NCBI RefSeq assembly: GCF_009829085.1
Contig: NZ_WUQY01000009.1
Span: 1 to 64,000, forward strand
DNA: 64,000 nt
Direction: 5' to 3'
Source: Sphingobacterium bovisgrunnientis
GTDB lineage: Bacteria; Bacteroidota; Bacteroidia; Sphingobacteriales; Sphingobacteriaceae
This document shows, one piece after another, positions 9,301 through 16,870 of the stretch; within the stretch, counting starts at the first letter, position 1, and each line of letters starts with the position of its first letter. The notes under the pieces were generated by a model, which did not search any database, was not told the origin of the DNA, and saw only the letters and a list, made by a program, of their open reading frames with translations. Both the position numbers and the translations under genes were made by a program.

Positions 9301-10871
9301 TCGTAATAGTGATTAAATCCTTTAAAGAATCGAGCCATTAAACCATTGCTTTCTTTCGCGTCATGTGGTGATTTTAAAATCAAGGCACACAATGCTGGTG
9401 TCAATGTCAATGCATTAATACCCGAAATAACAATAGATGCCGCCAAAGTCAAGGAGAACTGACGATAGAAAACACCAACAGGCCCTGACAGGAATGCTAC
9501 AGGAACAAATACAGCTGACATAACTAACGTAATCGCAATTACCGCTGTTCCCACTTCTTTCATAGCCGCCAATGTAGCTTCCAGGGGTTGCATATGCTCT
9601 TCCTCCATTTTGGCATACACCGCTTCCACCACGACAATCCCATTATCGACCACAATACCAATAGCTAATACCAATGCAAATAATGTCAATAAGTTGATAG
9701 AGAAACCCATCATTTGCATGAAAAATAGCGCACCAATCAAACACACAGGAACTGCTAGAATTGGAATCACAGTAGCGCGGAAGTTTTGAAGAAACACAAA
9801 TACCACGATGAATACCAAAATAAATGCTTCAATCAAAGTCCAAATAACTTTTGAAATAGATGCATCCAAGAAACGTGAAACATCGTAGCCCATTGTATAG
9901 GTCATTCCCGGAGGGAAAGTTGAACCTTTCAATTCTTCCATACGATCCTTCACGCGTTGGATAACCTCCTGCGCATTTGACCCTGGCAATTGTTTCAACA
10001 TGATAGATGCAGAAGGTTGACCATCCGTTTTGGAAACCATTTCATAGTCTAAAGAACCAAATTCTACATCCGCAATATCTTTCACACGGATAATAGAACC
10101 ATCCGCATTCGCACGAATTGGAATATTTTCGTATTCCGCTACTTCCGTAAATTTACCTGGGTAGCGCAATACATATTGCTGCATGTTACGCGCTTTATCT
10201 GACGAAATACCCGTTTGTCCTGGTGCAGCTTCAATATTCTGACGACGCAATGCTTCTACCAATTCTTCTGTAGAAATCGAGTATGACGACAAACGATCTG
10301 GTTTTACCCAAATACGCATCGCGTAATCTTTTGCACCCATAATCTGTGCAAAACCAACACCTTCGATACGTTTTAGCTCTTTGAGGATATTAATATCCGT
10401 GAAATTATAAATGAATCGCTCATCAGCTGTCACGTCATCCGTAAAGAGATTAAGGTACATCAACATGGAATTTACCTCTTTCTCGGTAGTCACCCCTGCT
10501 TTGATAACCTCTTCTGGAAGTTCATCCAAAACAGTTGTAACCCTATTTTGCACGTTTACCGCAGCAATATCTGGATCGACACCTACTTTAAAGAATACTT
10601 GTATTAATGTTGTTCCATTATTCGTCGACACCGTATTCATGGAGGTCATACCAGCCACACCATTGATCGCTCTTTCCAACGGAATAGCTACTGCATTGGT
10701 ACTCACCTCGGCATTAGCACCCGTGTAATTCGCTGTCACGACCACCGATGGCGGAACAATATCTGGGAATTGTGTAATAGGCAAAGTAAATAAAGCCAAC
10801 AATCCCAATAATGTAATAAATATGGAGATAACCAAAGAAAGTATTGGTCTCCTAATATACGTTTCGAACAT
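6321..10871 (-). CDS. Fused RND efflux permease and TolC-type outer-membrane channel
   Basis: A single 1516-codon frame. Residues 1 to about 1035 are an HAE1/AcrB-like permease (FETYIRRPILSLVISI start, 12-TM plan, TM10 lysine in LLGKNAILIVE). Residues from about 1036 to the end are a complete NodT/TolC-type lipoprotein: a basic segment, a hydrophobic stretch, a lipobox-like FFSAC (Cys1053, codon 7713-7715), then the OEP repeats ending in LYKALGGGWN. No stop or ATG lies at the junction, though a GTG codon occurs near residue 1043. The TM4 proton-relay motif reads VDNGIVVVE (D409, N410), so the second Asp of AcrB is Asn. It follows the adaptor gene with no gap. The channel half could be exported as a 13th helix and cut by signal peptidase II; that is inference. 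Confidence 0.92.
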   Translation of the reverse strand: MFETYIRRPILSLVISIFITLLGLLALFTLPITQFPDIVPPSVVVTANYTGANAEVSTNAVAIPLERAINGVAGMTSMNTVSTNNGTTLIQVFFKVGVDPDIAAVNVQNRVTTVLDELPEEVIKAGVTTEKEVNSMLMYLNLFTDDVTADERFIYNFTDINILKELKRIEGVGFAQIMGAKDYAMRIWVKPDRLSSYSISTEELVEALRRQNIEAAPGQTGISSDKARNMQQYVLRYPGKFTEVAEYENIPIRANADGSIIRVKDIADVEFGSLDYEMVSKTDGQPSASIMLKQLPGSNAQEVIQRVKDRMEELKGSTFPPGMTYTMGYDVSRFLDASISKVIWTLIEAFILVFIVVFVFLQNFRATVIPILAVPVCLIGALFFMQMMGFSINLLTLFALVLAIGIVVDNGIVVVEAVYAKMEEEHMQPLEATLAAMKEVGTAVIAITLVMSAVFVPVAFLSGPVGVFYRQFSLTLAASIVISGINALTLTPALCALILKSPHDAKESNGLMARFFKGFNHYYEKIAGGYKGLLNKIAGRRTITLATLVGMFVLTYGTMSIVPSGFIPTEDQGMVYVAVTTPPGATVDRTEAVLDEVDRIARDMDVVETVSTLAGYSIVTEVSGASYGMGMINLKAWDDRKETVDDVMAILREKTAHIADATIEFFPPPTVPGFGNSSGFEMRLLDRSGNEDLNQTAVVVNDFIRALEEDDVIESASTTFDVGFPQYMLEIDYDLAAKKGISVENAMNTLQTLLGSQYATNFIRYGQMYKVMVQSDAFTRQKPEDVLALYVKTADGEMVPYSSFLTMKRVYGPEQITRYNMFNSAMITGQAAAGFSSGQAIEAVERIAETLPQGFEIEWSGMTREQKISGNQAAYIFLLCLVFVYLLLAAQYESFLLPMPVILCLPAGLFGAFLFLKVLGLENNIYAQVALVMLIGLLGKNAILIVEYANLKRKQGMDVLTASIEGAVARLRPILMTSFAFAAGLIPLMLATGAGALGNRTIGTASVGGMVIGTIIGVIVIPGLVVLFSKRKKAKITKAATVIAIFSLFFSACSVPKKMTEQELKAELQTDATQILTDSISLADIKWNSFFKDQHLVDLINIGLENNQDLRQAIHRIEIAQANFRQRKSALLPTLDAAVEGGIRKYGHYTESGIGNYDSNFSENLTADEKLPEPFIPDYFVGVRSSWEIDIWGKLRQRREAAYLGYLVENEAKRLVETELITSISSAYFELIAWDRKVKVYDRNIVLHERALEIIEAQKEAGRSDELAVQQFKSILAESRANRALALQEIVKNEHQINQLLGRVYQPIKRSEDAVLENSLFAEMMLGSFDQLISNRLDIRQAAFDLKREYRELDAARLSFLPSVAISPYLGLQSFSFDKLFNLDKSVAYGLFGGVTMPILRQRELKSQYEVMKAQYGIAFLEYEKKVLNAVNEVSLAVETQKLLANREQLVDDQVNALVASTEAAEELFIAGRVSYLDIISAQKGVVQAQITKVDIQREDLLNQIVLYKALGGGWN

Positions 10872-11996
10872 CTATTTCATCCCTCCTTGCGAATTGTTTA
10901 CTTCTTTTGGTTGAATAGACATGCCATCACGCAAGGCATGTACACCTTCAAAGACAACTTTACTATTAGGCTCTAATCCGTTCTCAACAATGTAGTAATG
11001 ACCGACACGTTGTCCATTCTGGAATGGAGTCATTTTAATCTTGTTATCAGCACCTAAAACATACACATATGCTTTGTCTTGAATTTCCAATACAGATTTT
11101 TGATGCACAAAAGTCAGGTCTCCCGTACTTGTAGGCACAGCGATTCTTCCAGAAGCACCATGTTTCAACAATCCTGCTGGATTATCAAAACGCGCTCGCA
11201 ATGAAATAGAACCTGTACTCGCTTCAAATTCACTTTCTACCAATTCGGCAATTCCTGGATAAGGATATATTTCGCCATTCGCTAGAATCAATTTTACTTC
11301 TTGTTTGAATGCATTTTTCTTGAAGCTAGAATCCGTTGCTAAAGCCAAATATTCCGACTCCGAAATATTGTAGTACACATTAACTCTGTCCAAATCAGAA
11401 ATCGTCGTAATCAGGGCTCCCTCTGTCAATAAAGAACCTTCTTTCAATTGAATACGGTCAATGCGACCATCAAAAGGTGCACGGATGAGGGTGTGACTTA
11501 ATTTTGTACGCGCTTGATTGAGAATTGCTTCTCCCTCTTCTACTTTTGATAAAGCTGCACGTAGCTGCACTTCCAACAAATCAGCTTCTGTAGTGCTTAC
11601 AATTTTCTTGTCAACAAGCTTTTTTGTTCTTTCAATTTCCAGTTCTACTTTCTTCACTTCAGCTTTAGCATTATTCAATGCTGCCTGCGCTTGTGCTAAA
11701 TCGGCTTTATATTCTTCATCGTTCAAAGAAAAAAGCACTTGTCCCTTACGAACATGAGCACCCTCATCGACGTATATTTTATTTAAAAAACCTGTTAATC
11801 TTGAACGCAATTCTACATTACGTTGCGATTGAATATCGGCAATATATTCTTTGTAAATAACAGTATCCATTTGCACTAAGTTTGCAACTGGAACTTCTTT
11901 AGCGACCTCTTTTGTGTCTTTTTCTTTTGCATTCGTGCACGCTGTAAAAACAAGTGCACAGCCCAATATAGGGTACCAATGACGTTTGATTTTCAT
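10872..11996 (-). CDS. RND efflux periplasmic adaptor lipoprotein (second operon)
   Basis: 374-residue membrane fusion protein for the fused pump immediately downstream; the genes abut with no spacer. I chose the ATG at 11996 (KIKRHWYPILG) because it begins a clean lipoprotein signal (ALVFTAC, Cys about 20). An upstream in-frame ATG at 12041 would add 15 residues ahead of the signal. The protein shows the lipoyl halves, a helical hairpin rich in Glu/Lys/Ala (about 85-165) and the RIDRIQLKEGSLL barrel segment typical of AcrA-like adaptors. Similar in design to the adaptor at 4958-6121 but divergent in sequence. Confidence 0.92.
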   Translation of the reverse strand: MKIKRHWYPILGCALVFTACTNAKEKDTKEVAKEVPVANLVQMDTVIYKEYIADIQSQRNVELRSRLTGFLNKIYVDEGAHVRKGQVLFSLNDEEYKADLAQAQAALNNAKAEVKKVELEIERTKKLVDKKIVSTTEADLLEVQLRAALSKVEEGEAILNQARTKLSHTLIRAPFDGRIDRIQLKEGSLLTEGALITTISDLDRVNVYYNISESEYLALATDSSFKKNAFKQEVKLILANGEIYPYPGIAELVESEFEASTGSISLRARFDNPAGLLKHGASGRIAVPTSTGDLTFVHQKSVLEIQDKAYVYVLGADNKIKMTPFQNGQRVGHYYIVENGLEPNSKVVFEGVHALRDGMSIQPKEVNNSQGGMK

Positions 11997-12094
11997 AGTT
12001 AATAAAATGATTTTCAATAAAAAATATATAGGAAAACCCAAACCATTTGGTGTAAATAGCTCGGTTTAGATGTATTTAAATAAGAATAGTGTAG

Positions 12095-12460
12095 TTAGAA
12101 AGGACGATACCGATATAGAAAGGTATAATATCCGGGAAGAATTAACCTTTTTAAATAATAAATGGTATGTTTTATCTGTTCATTTGAAGCAAAAATGCGA
12201 CGTAATATCCAAGAGAAGTATAGAACTATTGGAAGAAGCCCTAATGATAAAGCAAAAATCCGATAATCGTCATACATGATTTCGGGAACTTTTTCCGCAT
12301 CTTCATTGTGGTGAAGATTTAGTACATCTTCGAGCACGACTTCAATAAAAGTTTCGCCCACTGCAATAGTCTCCAAATTCTGCGCATAACAATATTTGAC
12401 CTCAAAACATAAAATGTTGAGGTAGCTCAATAAAGCTATTACATGTAGGAGACGCATCAT
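12095..12460 (-). CDS. Small secreted/membrane protein of unknown function
   Basis: About 121 residues from the ATG at 12460; a second ATG follows at once. The N-terminus is hydrophobic and ends near CYAQN, like a Bacteroidota signal peptide. A middle acidic region (ETFIEVVLEDV, HNEDAEKVPE) is followed by one clear transmembrane segment (about 70-88) and a basic tail. No family was recognised. It lies upstream of the second efflux operon on the same strand, about 100 nt away. The -7 promoter motif at 12467-12474 sits so close to the ATG that the message would be leaderless. Codon pattern and signal peptide argue that it is real. Confidence 0.55.
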   Translation of the reverse strand: MMRLLHVIALLSYLNILCFEVKYCYAQNLETIAVGETFIEVVLEDVLNLHHNEDAEKVPEIMYDDYRIFALSLGLLPIVLYFSWILRRIFASNEQIKHTIYYLKRLILPGYYTFLYRYRPF

Positions 12461-12466
12461 CAGCGG

Positions 12467-12474
12467 CAAAGATA
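12467..12474 (-). promoter_or_regulatory. -7 promoter element (TATCTTTG) for the small membrane protein
   Basis: TATCTTTG on the minus strand, a perfect match to the Bacteroidota -7 consensus, only 6 nt before the ATG at 12460. No good -33 TTTG is visible. If used, transcription would start at or very near the start codon. Confidence 0.45.
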
Positions 12475-12619
12475 AGAACTACTGTATTTTATACGCCATT
12501 CGTATGTAAAAATGCTGTTATTAACAAAATCATAATATCAAAAAGTGACGCAATCCGAAAAACTTTAATTCAAACTTTGATTTAGAAGCTTAAAAGTTTT
12601 TAAAGAATATAAAATTTCA

Positions 12620-12627
12620 TACTTTTG
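12620..12627 (+). promoter_or_regulatory. -7 promoter element (TACTTTTG) upstream of the ankyrin operon
   Basis: TACTTTTG matches TAnnTTTG and lies about 55 nt before the ankyrin start codon. The -33 region is T-rich without a clear TTTG. It is the best candidate promoter for the ankyrin-DUF2271-PepSY-ApbE operon. Confidence 0.45.
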
Positions 12628-12681
12628 TTATTTAGAATTAATTTAAATAAAATTAACACTGTAAAACGTTAATATCAAAAT

Positions 12682-14160
12682 ATGAAGAAGTCACTTTTAT
12701 CCATTTTACTATTAGCATCAGCACTGTTTGCTAAAGCACAGGACAACACCTTATTGACTGCAGATTTTTGGCGTGCAAAACCAACTTTAGAAACTTTGAA
12801 AGCCGAAATCGCTAAAGGTCACAATCCTGCAGAACAAAATGCGGGTTTTCATGACCCTGTATCTATGGCTATCAATAACCGCATATCCAATGATGTAATT
12901 AAATACATGATTGAGCAAGAAGGAAATGGAGTACATAAAAAAACACACCACTCGAGAACATATTTACAATGGGCTGCTGCAGCTGGTAATTTGGAATTAG
13001 TAGATTATCTTATCGCAAATGGTTCAGATGTACATTACAAAGACAGCCACGGTGATGCTGTGATTGCGTATGCTGCGGCTTCAGGCAATCAAAATACAGC
13101 AGTATATGATGCGCTTTTCAAAGCTGGAGTAGATCCAAAAACGACGTATGAGCACGGTGCTAACCTAATAATGTTTGGTATTGCGAATGACCAAGATTTA
13201 AAAATCACAGATTACTTTATTTCAAAAGGACTTTCTATTGATCATAAAGATGCACATGGTCGTACGGTAGCAGATTACGCAGCTAAGTTGGGTAATTTAG
13301 AAATTATCGAAAAGTTAGTGGCTAAAGGTGTAAAACCAACGGATCAAGCTTTATTTTTTGCGACTCAAGGTTCTCGTCAAAAAACAAATGGTCTGGATGT
13401 ATTTCAAACATTAGTGGAAAAATACAATTTAAATCCTAAAGCTATTAACCCTGAAGGCGCTACAATATTGCATGCTTTAGCGCGCAGAGCAGACGCCGCA
13501 ACGATTAACTATTTTTTAGCGAAAGGTGTTGATGTAGCAAAAGCAGATAACGATGGTAATACGGCATTAATAGTTGCAGCTGCAGGTAGAGATGCGCAAC
13601 TGGTTCAAAACCTATTAGCAAAAGTAAAAAATGTGAATGCAGTAAACGAAGACGGTGAATCGGCATTAACGAAAGCGGTAGCATCAAGTTCGGCAGAAAT
13701 TGTTGCTATTTTATTGCAAAATGGCGCTGATGCAAAAGTTTTGGATAAAGACAACAATAACTTAGCTGTTTATTGGTTCAATTCTTTCCGTCCTACGCCA
13801 AATAACGCTGCAGATGATTTCACTGAAAAATTAAACCTATTGACGAAAGCAGGAATTGATGTAAAAGCACCTCAACAAAATGGAAGCACATTACTTCACC
13901 TTGCAGTAGATAAAGGTAACGTTGCATTGATTCAGAAAGCTATTGAATTGGGTGTAGATATTAATGCACAAGATGAGGAAGGAAACACAGCTTTACACAA
14001 AGCCGCTTTGACAGCGAAAGACGATAAAGTTTTAAAAACTTTGGTGGATGCAGGTGCTAAGAAAGATTTGAAAACAGAATTTGAAGAGACTGCTTACGAA
14101 TTGGCTAGTCAAAATGATTTCCTGAAAAACAACAATGTAAACTTTGATTTTTTGAAATAA
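12682..14160 (+). CDS. Secreted ankyrin-repeat protein
   Basis: 492 residues with a classical signal peptide (LLASALFAKAQ, cut about residue 19), so it acts in the periplasm or outside. The rest is a solenoid of roughly a dozen ankyrin repeats, for example HKTHHSRTYLQWAAAAGNLE, DSHGDAVIAYAAASGN and QQNGSTLLHLAVDKGN. The repeats give a protein-binding scaffold with no enzymatic motif. It is the first gene of a tightly packed set (4 nt to the DUF2271 gene, then PepSY reductase and ApbE). The arrangement suggests a scaffold for an envelope flavin electron-transfer complex; the partner is unknown. Confidence 0.9.
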   Translation: MKKSLLSILLLASALFAKAQDNTLLTADFWRAKPTLETLKAEIAKGHNPAEQNAGFHDPVSMAINNRISNDVIKYMIEQEGNGVHKKTHHSRTYLQWAAAAGNLELVDYLIANGSDVHYKDSHGDAVIAYAAASGNQNTAVYDALFKAGVDPKTTYEHGANLIMFGIANDQDLKITDYFISKGLSIDHKDAHGRTVADYAAKLGNLEIIEKLVAKGVKPTDQALFFATQGSRQKTNGLDVFQTLVEKYNLNPKAINPEGATILHALARRADAATINYFLAKGVDVAKADNDGNTALIVAAAGRDAQLVQNLLAKVKNVNAVNEDGESALTKAVASSSAEIVAILLQNGADAKVLDKDNNNLAVYWFNSFRPTPNNAADDFTEKLNLLTKAGIDVKAPQQNGSTLLHLAVDKGNVALIQKAIELGVDINAQDEEGNTALHKAALTAKDDKVLKTLVDAGAKKDLKTEFEETAYELASQNDFLKNNNVNFDFLK

Positions 14161-14164
14161 GATA

Positions 14165-14653
14165 ATGAAGCATTCTTTTAAATATATTTTAGTCGCATTA
14201 TTTGCTGTATTCTTTAGCTCAAGCGCATTCGCCCAAACAACCAAATACAAATGCATGATTCAAATGCAAAATTATTCGGGTAAAGAGGCTTATGTCATCA
14301 TCTCATTGATTAATCCAAAAGGGGAATACGAGAAAACCTTGGGTGTATTGGGTCCAGACCAAGAATGGTACAATACCTTGCCAGAGTGGGATAAATTCCG
14401 TGTGAAGAAAAAAGAAAAATTAAATGCTATCACTGGTGCTTCTATCGCAGGTGGTGCTCGTGCTACACGCGTTATCGAATTTGATACCGCAAAATTAGGA
14501 AAAGGCTACAAGCTTCGTTTTGAATCTTCCGTAGAAATTCAAAAATACTATGTAAAAGATGTCGAAGTAGCTTTAACACCTGAAGCTTTGGAAAATAAAG
14601 CTGGTGCACAAGGAACAGGATATATCCGTCTCGTGCGATTTATAAAAGTCTAA
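14165..14653 (+). CDS. DUF2271 secreted protein with FMN-attachment-like motif
   Basis: 162 residues with a signal peptide ending in SSAFAQ (about residue 23). The remainder matches my memory of DUF2271 (once called FlgD-like) proteins, which occur beside PepSY and ApbE genes. Residues 87-93 read NAITGAS, close to the Dxx(S/T)GA(S/T) sequence that ApbE modifies by linking FMN to Thr; Thr90 would be the acceptor. Asn stands where Asp is usual. Position 4 nt after the ankyrin gene and two genes before apbE supports a flavinylated periplasmic electron carrier. Confidence 0.8.
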   Translation: MKHSFKYILVALFAVFFSSSAFAQTTKYKCMIQMQNYSGKEAYVIISLINPKGEYEKTLGVLGPDQEWYNTLPEWDKFRVKKKEKLNAITGASIAGGARATRVIEFDTAKLGKGYKLRFESSVEIQKYYVKDVEVALTPEALENKAGAQGTGYIRLVRFIKV

Positions 14654-14671
14654 TAGTTATAAATATATAGA

Positions 14672-16870
14672 ATGACGTTATCAATTTGGAGGTATGCGCA
14701 TTTAGCATTAGCGTTAATATCTTCTGTTTTTATGCTGATACTTGCGATCACAGGAGTCATCTTGGCCTTCGATGCTGTTCAAGAGAAAACTCCTCCCTAT
14801 CGCGTAGACAATTTTGGTGATATTACCCTCGCGCAAAGCCTTCCAGCTTTGCGCGAGGCATATTTTGAAGTCCTGCAAGTCACTGTAGATCACAATGATT
14901 TTGTGGTAATAGAAGCTATGGATGAAGATGGGAACCCACTTAAAGCTTATATCAACCCATTAACCGGCGAAAAGCTTGGTGAAGTAATTCCAAAATCACA
15001 ATTTATCCAATGGACTACAGCACTTCACCGTTCTCTTTTCTTAAAAGAAACTGGACGAACCATCGTCGGTATCGTTTCATTTTTGTTGTTGCTGATTACC
15101 ATTAGTGGTTTCATTTTGATAATCAAACGCCAACAAGGTTTCAGACATTTTTTCGACAAAATCAATAGAGACTTCTTTTCGCAATATTTCCACGTCGTAA
15201 CAGGTAGATGGTTATTGATTCCAGTGCTGATGATAGCATTGACTGGAACTGTGATTTTTATGGTTCGTTTGGAATTTTTCAAAAAAGAAAATATAGAAAT
15301 AAATCATAATCCCATTTCAGATGAAGCTATCACCAAAGAATTAGCCGATATTGATTATTTCAAAAACACGAAATTAGCTGATGTGGAGAAAATTGAGTTT
15401 CCATTTATTCCTGACGATGCCGCTGAACCTTTTATCATTACGCTAAAAGATAGAACAATTTCTATTAATCAAGTGAATGGCGACATCATGCAGGAAACCA
15501 AATTTCCGTATACCGTCGCATTAGAAAAACTCAATATTGATTTACATACTGGACGTACCAATATCATTTGGGCAATAATTTTGGGGTTAGCATCGCTGAA
15601 TATTGTGTTCTTCATGTACACAGGCTTTGTGATTACCTTTAAGCGTACGCGTACCAAAATCAAGAACAAATACATAGCTGAAAATGCGGAGATTATTATT
15701 CTGGTAGGTTCGGAAAATGGTTCTACCCTATTTTTTGCCAATCAAGTACACAAGCAATTGCTATCGGATGGTAAACGTTCTTTCTTAACAGAAATGAACC
15801 AATACAAATCCTATCCCGAAGCAAAACATTTGTTGATTTTTACTTCAACATACGGTTTGGGAGATGCGCCTACAAACGCAACGAAATTTGATGAGCTACT
15901 TACTAAGTTTCCGCAACAACAAGATATTAATTTTAGTGTAGTGGGATTTGGCTCTAAAGCTTATGTTGACTTCTGTGCCTATGCACAACACGTGGAACAG
16001 TTATTAGAAAAACAATTTTGGGCTAAAAAGTTAGTGGATTTATATACCGTAAACGACCGCTCGTCTGCTGATTTCGTACATTGGGTTCAACAATGGTCGG
16101 AAAAATCCCTGCACGCACTCGCTACTGCTCCAACTGTATACAGCAACAAAGTTCCAGGTCTTAAGAAATTTAAAGTCATCTCAATGACTGCTGTTTCAGA
16201 AGACAATTCTACTTTCAAAATCATTCTGAAACCACTAAACAACCTGAAATTTGATTCGGGTGATTTGTTAGCCATTTATCCTGCTAAAGATAACAGAGAG
16301 CGTTTCTACTCGATTGGTCGAAACGGAAAAGATGTACAGCTCATTGTCAAGTTATTTCCCGATGGTTTGGGATCGAGTTTTTTATATAATTTGGCTATAA
16401 ATGAAATCACCGAAGCCCGCCTAATGGCAAATCCGAATTTTCATTTGCCAAAATTAGCCCCTAAAGTGGCGATGATTTCAAACGGAACAGGTATTGCGCC
16501 TTTCTTGGGAATGGTTATCAACAATAAGGGGCTTACAGATATTCATCTCTATTCGGGATTCAGAATGAATAATTCACTTACCGAATCTTATAAAAATTTT
16601 GCAAAAGAATATCAATCAAAAGGGCAACTTAATCGTTTTGAACTCGCATTTTCGAGAGAAAACAATAAAATGTACGTTATGGACTTGATTCTTCGCGATT
16701 ACTTTTTCTTTGCGAATTTATTGCAAGAAGGGGGAGTTATTATGATTTGTGGCGCTTTGAAAATGCAAAAAGATGTAGAGAAAACATTGAATGAAATTAC
16801 CACCAATCATCACGGAAAGCCGCTACAATTCTATATTGACAATAATCAAATTTTAACAGATTGTTATTAA
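14672..16870 (+). CDS. PepSY-domain membrane protein fused to a flavodoxin/NADPH reductase
   Basis: 732 residues. The first ~330 form a PepSY-associated TM unit: helices near 8-30, 130-152, 178-200 and 296-318, with large periplasmic PepSY loops. A cytosolic diflavin part follows: flavodoxin-like FMN domain (about 340-475; VGSENGST phosphate loop, TSTYGLGDAP) and a ferredoxin-NADP reductase-like module (RFYSIG FAD motif, ISNGTGIAPF, nucleotide-binding MICGALKMQKDV). It should carry electrons from cytosolic NAD(P)H through FAD and FMN across the membrane. Its 3' end overlaps the TTG start of apbE by 10 nt, so the two are coupled. Confidence 0.92.
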   Translation: MTLSIWRYAHLALALISSVFMLILAITGVILAFDAVQEKTPPYRVDNFGDITLAQSLPALREAYFEVLQVTVDHNDFVVIEAMDEDGNPLKAYINPLTGEKLGEVIPKSQFIQWTTALHRSLFLKETGRTIVGIVSFLLLLITISGFILIIKRQQGFRHFFDKINRDFFSQYFHVVTGRWLLIPVLMIALTGTVIFMVRLEFFKKENIEINHNPISDEAITKELADIDYFKNTKLADVEKIEFPFIPDDAAEPFIITLKDRTISINQVNGDIMQETKFPYTVALEKLNIDLHTGRTNIIWAIILGLASLNIVFFMYTGFVITFKRTRTKIKNKYIAENAEIIILVGSENGSTLFFANQVHKQLLSDGKRSFLTEMNQYKSYPEAKHLLIFTSTYGLGDAPTNATKFDELLTKFPQQQDINFSVVGFGSKAYVDFCAYAQHVEQLLEKQFWAKKLVDLYTVNDRSSADFVHWVQQWSEKSLHALATAPTVYSNKVPGLKKFKVISMTAVSEDNSTFKIILKPLNNLKFDSGDLLAIYPAKDNRERFYSIGRNGKDVQLIVKLFPDGLGSSFLYNLAINEITEARLMANPNFHLPKLAPKVAMISNGTGIAPFLGMVINNKGLTDIHLYSGFRMNNSLTESYKNFAKEYQSKGQLNRFELAFSRENNKMYVMDLILRDYFFFANLLQEGGVIMICGALKMQKDVEKTLNEITTNHHGKPLQFYIDNNQILTDCY

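Noticed and set aside
12070..12279. 69-codon plus-strand frame
   Set aside because: Antisense to the better-supported small membrane protein and the promoter area of the second efflux operon; no signal peptide or family.
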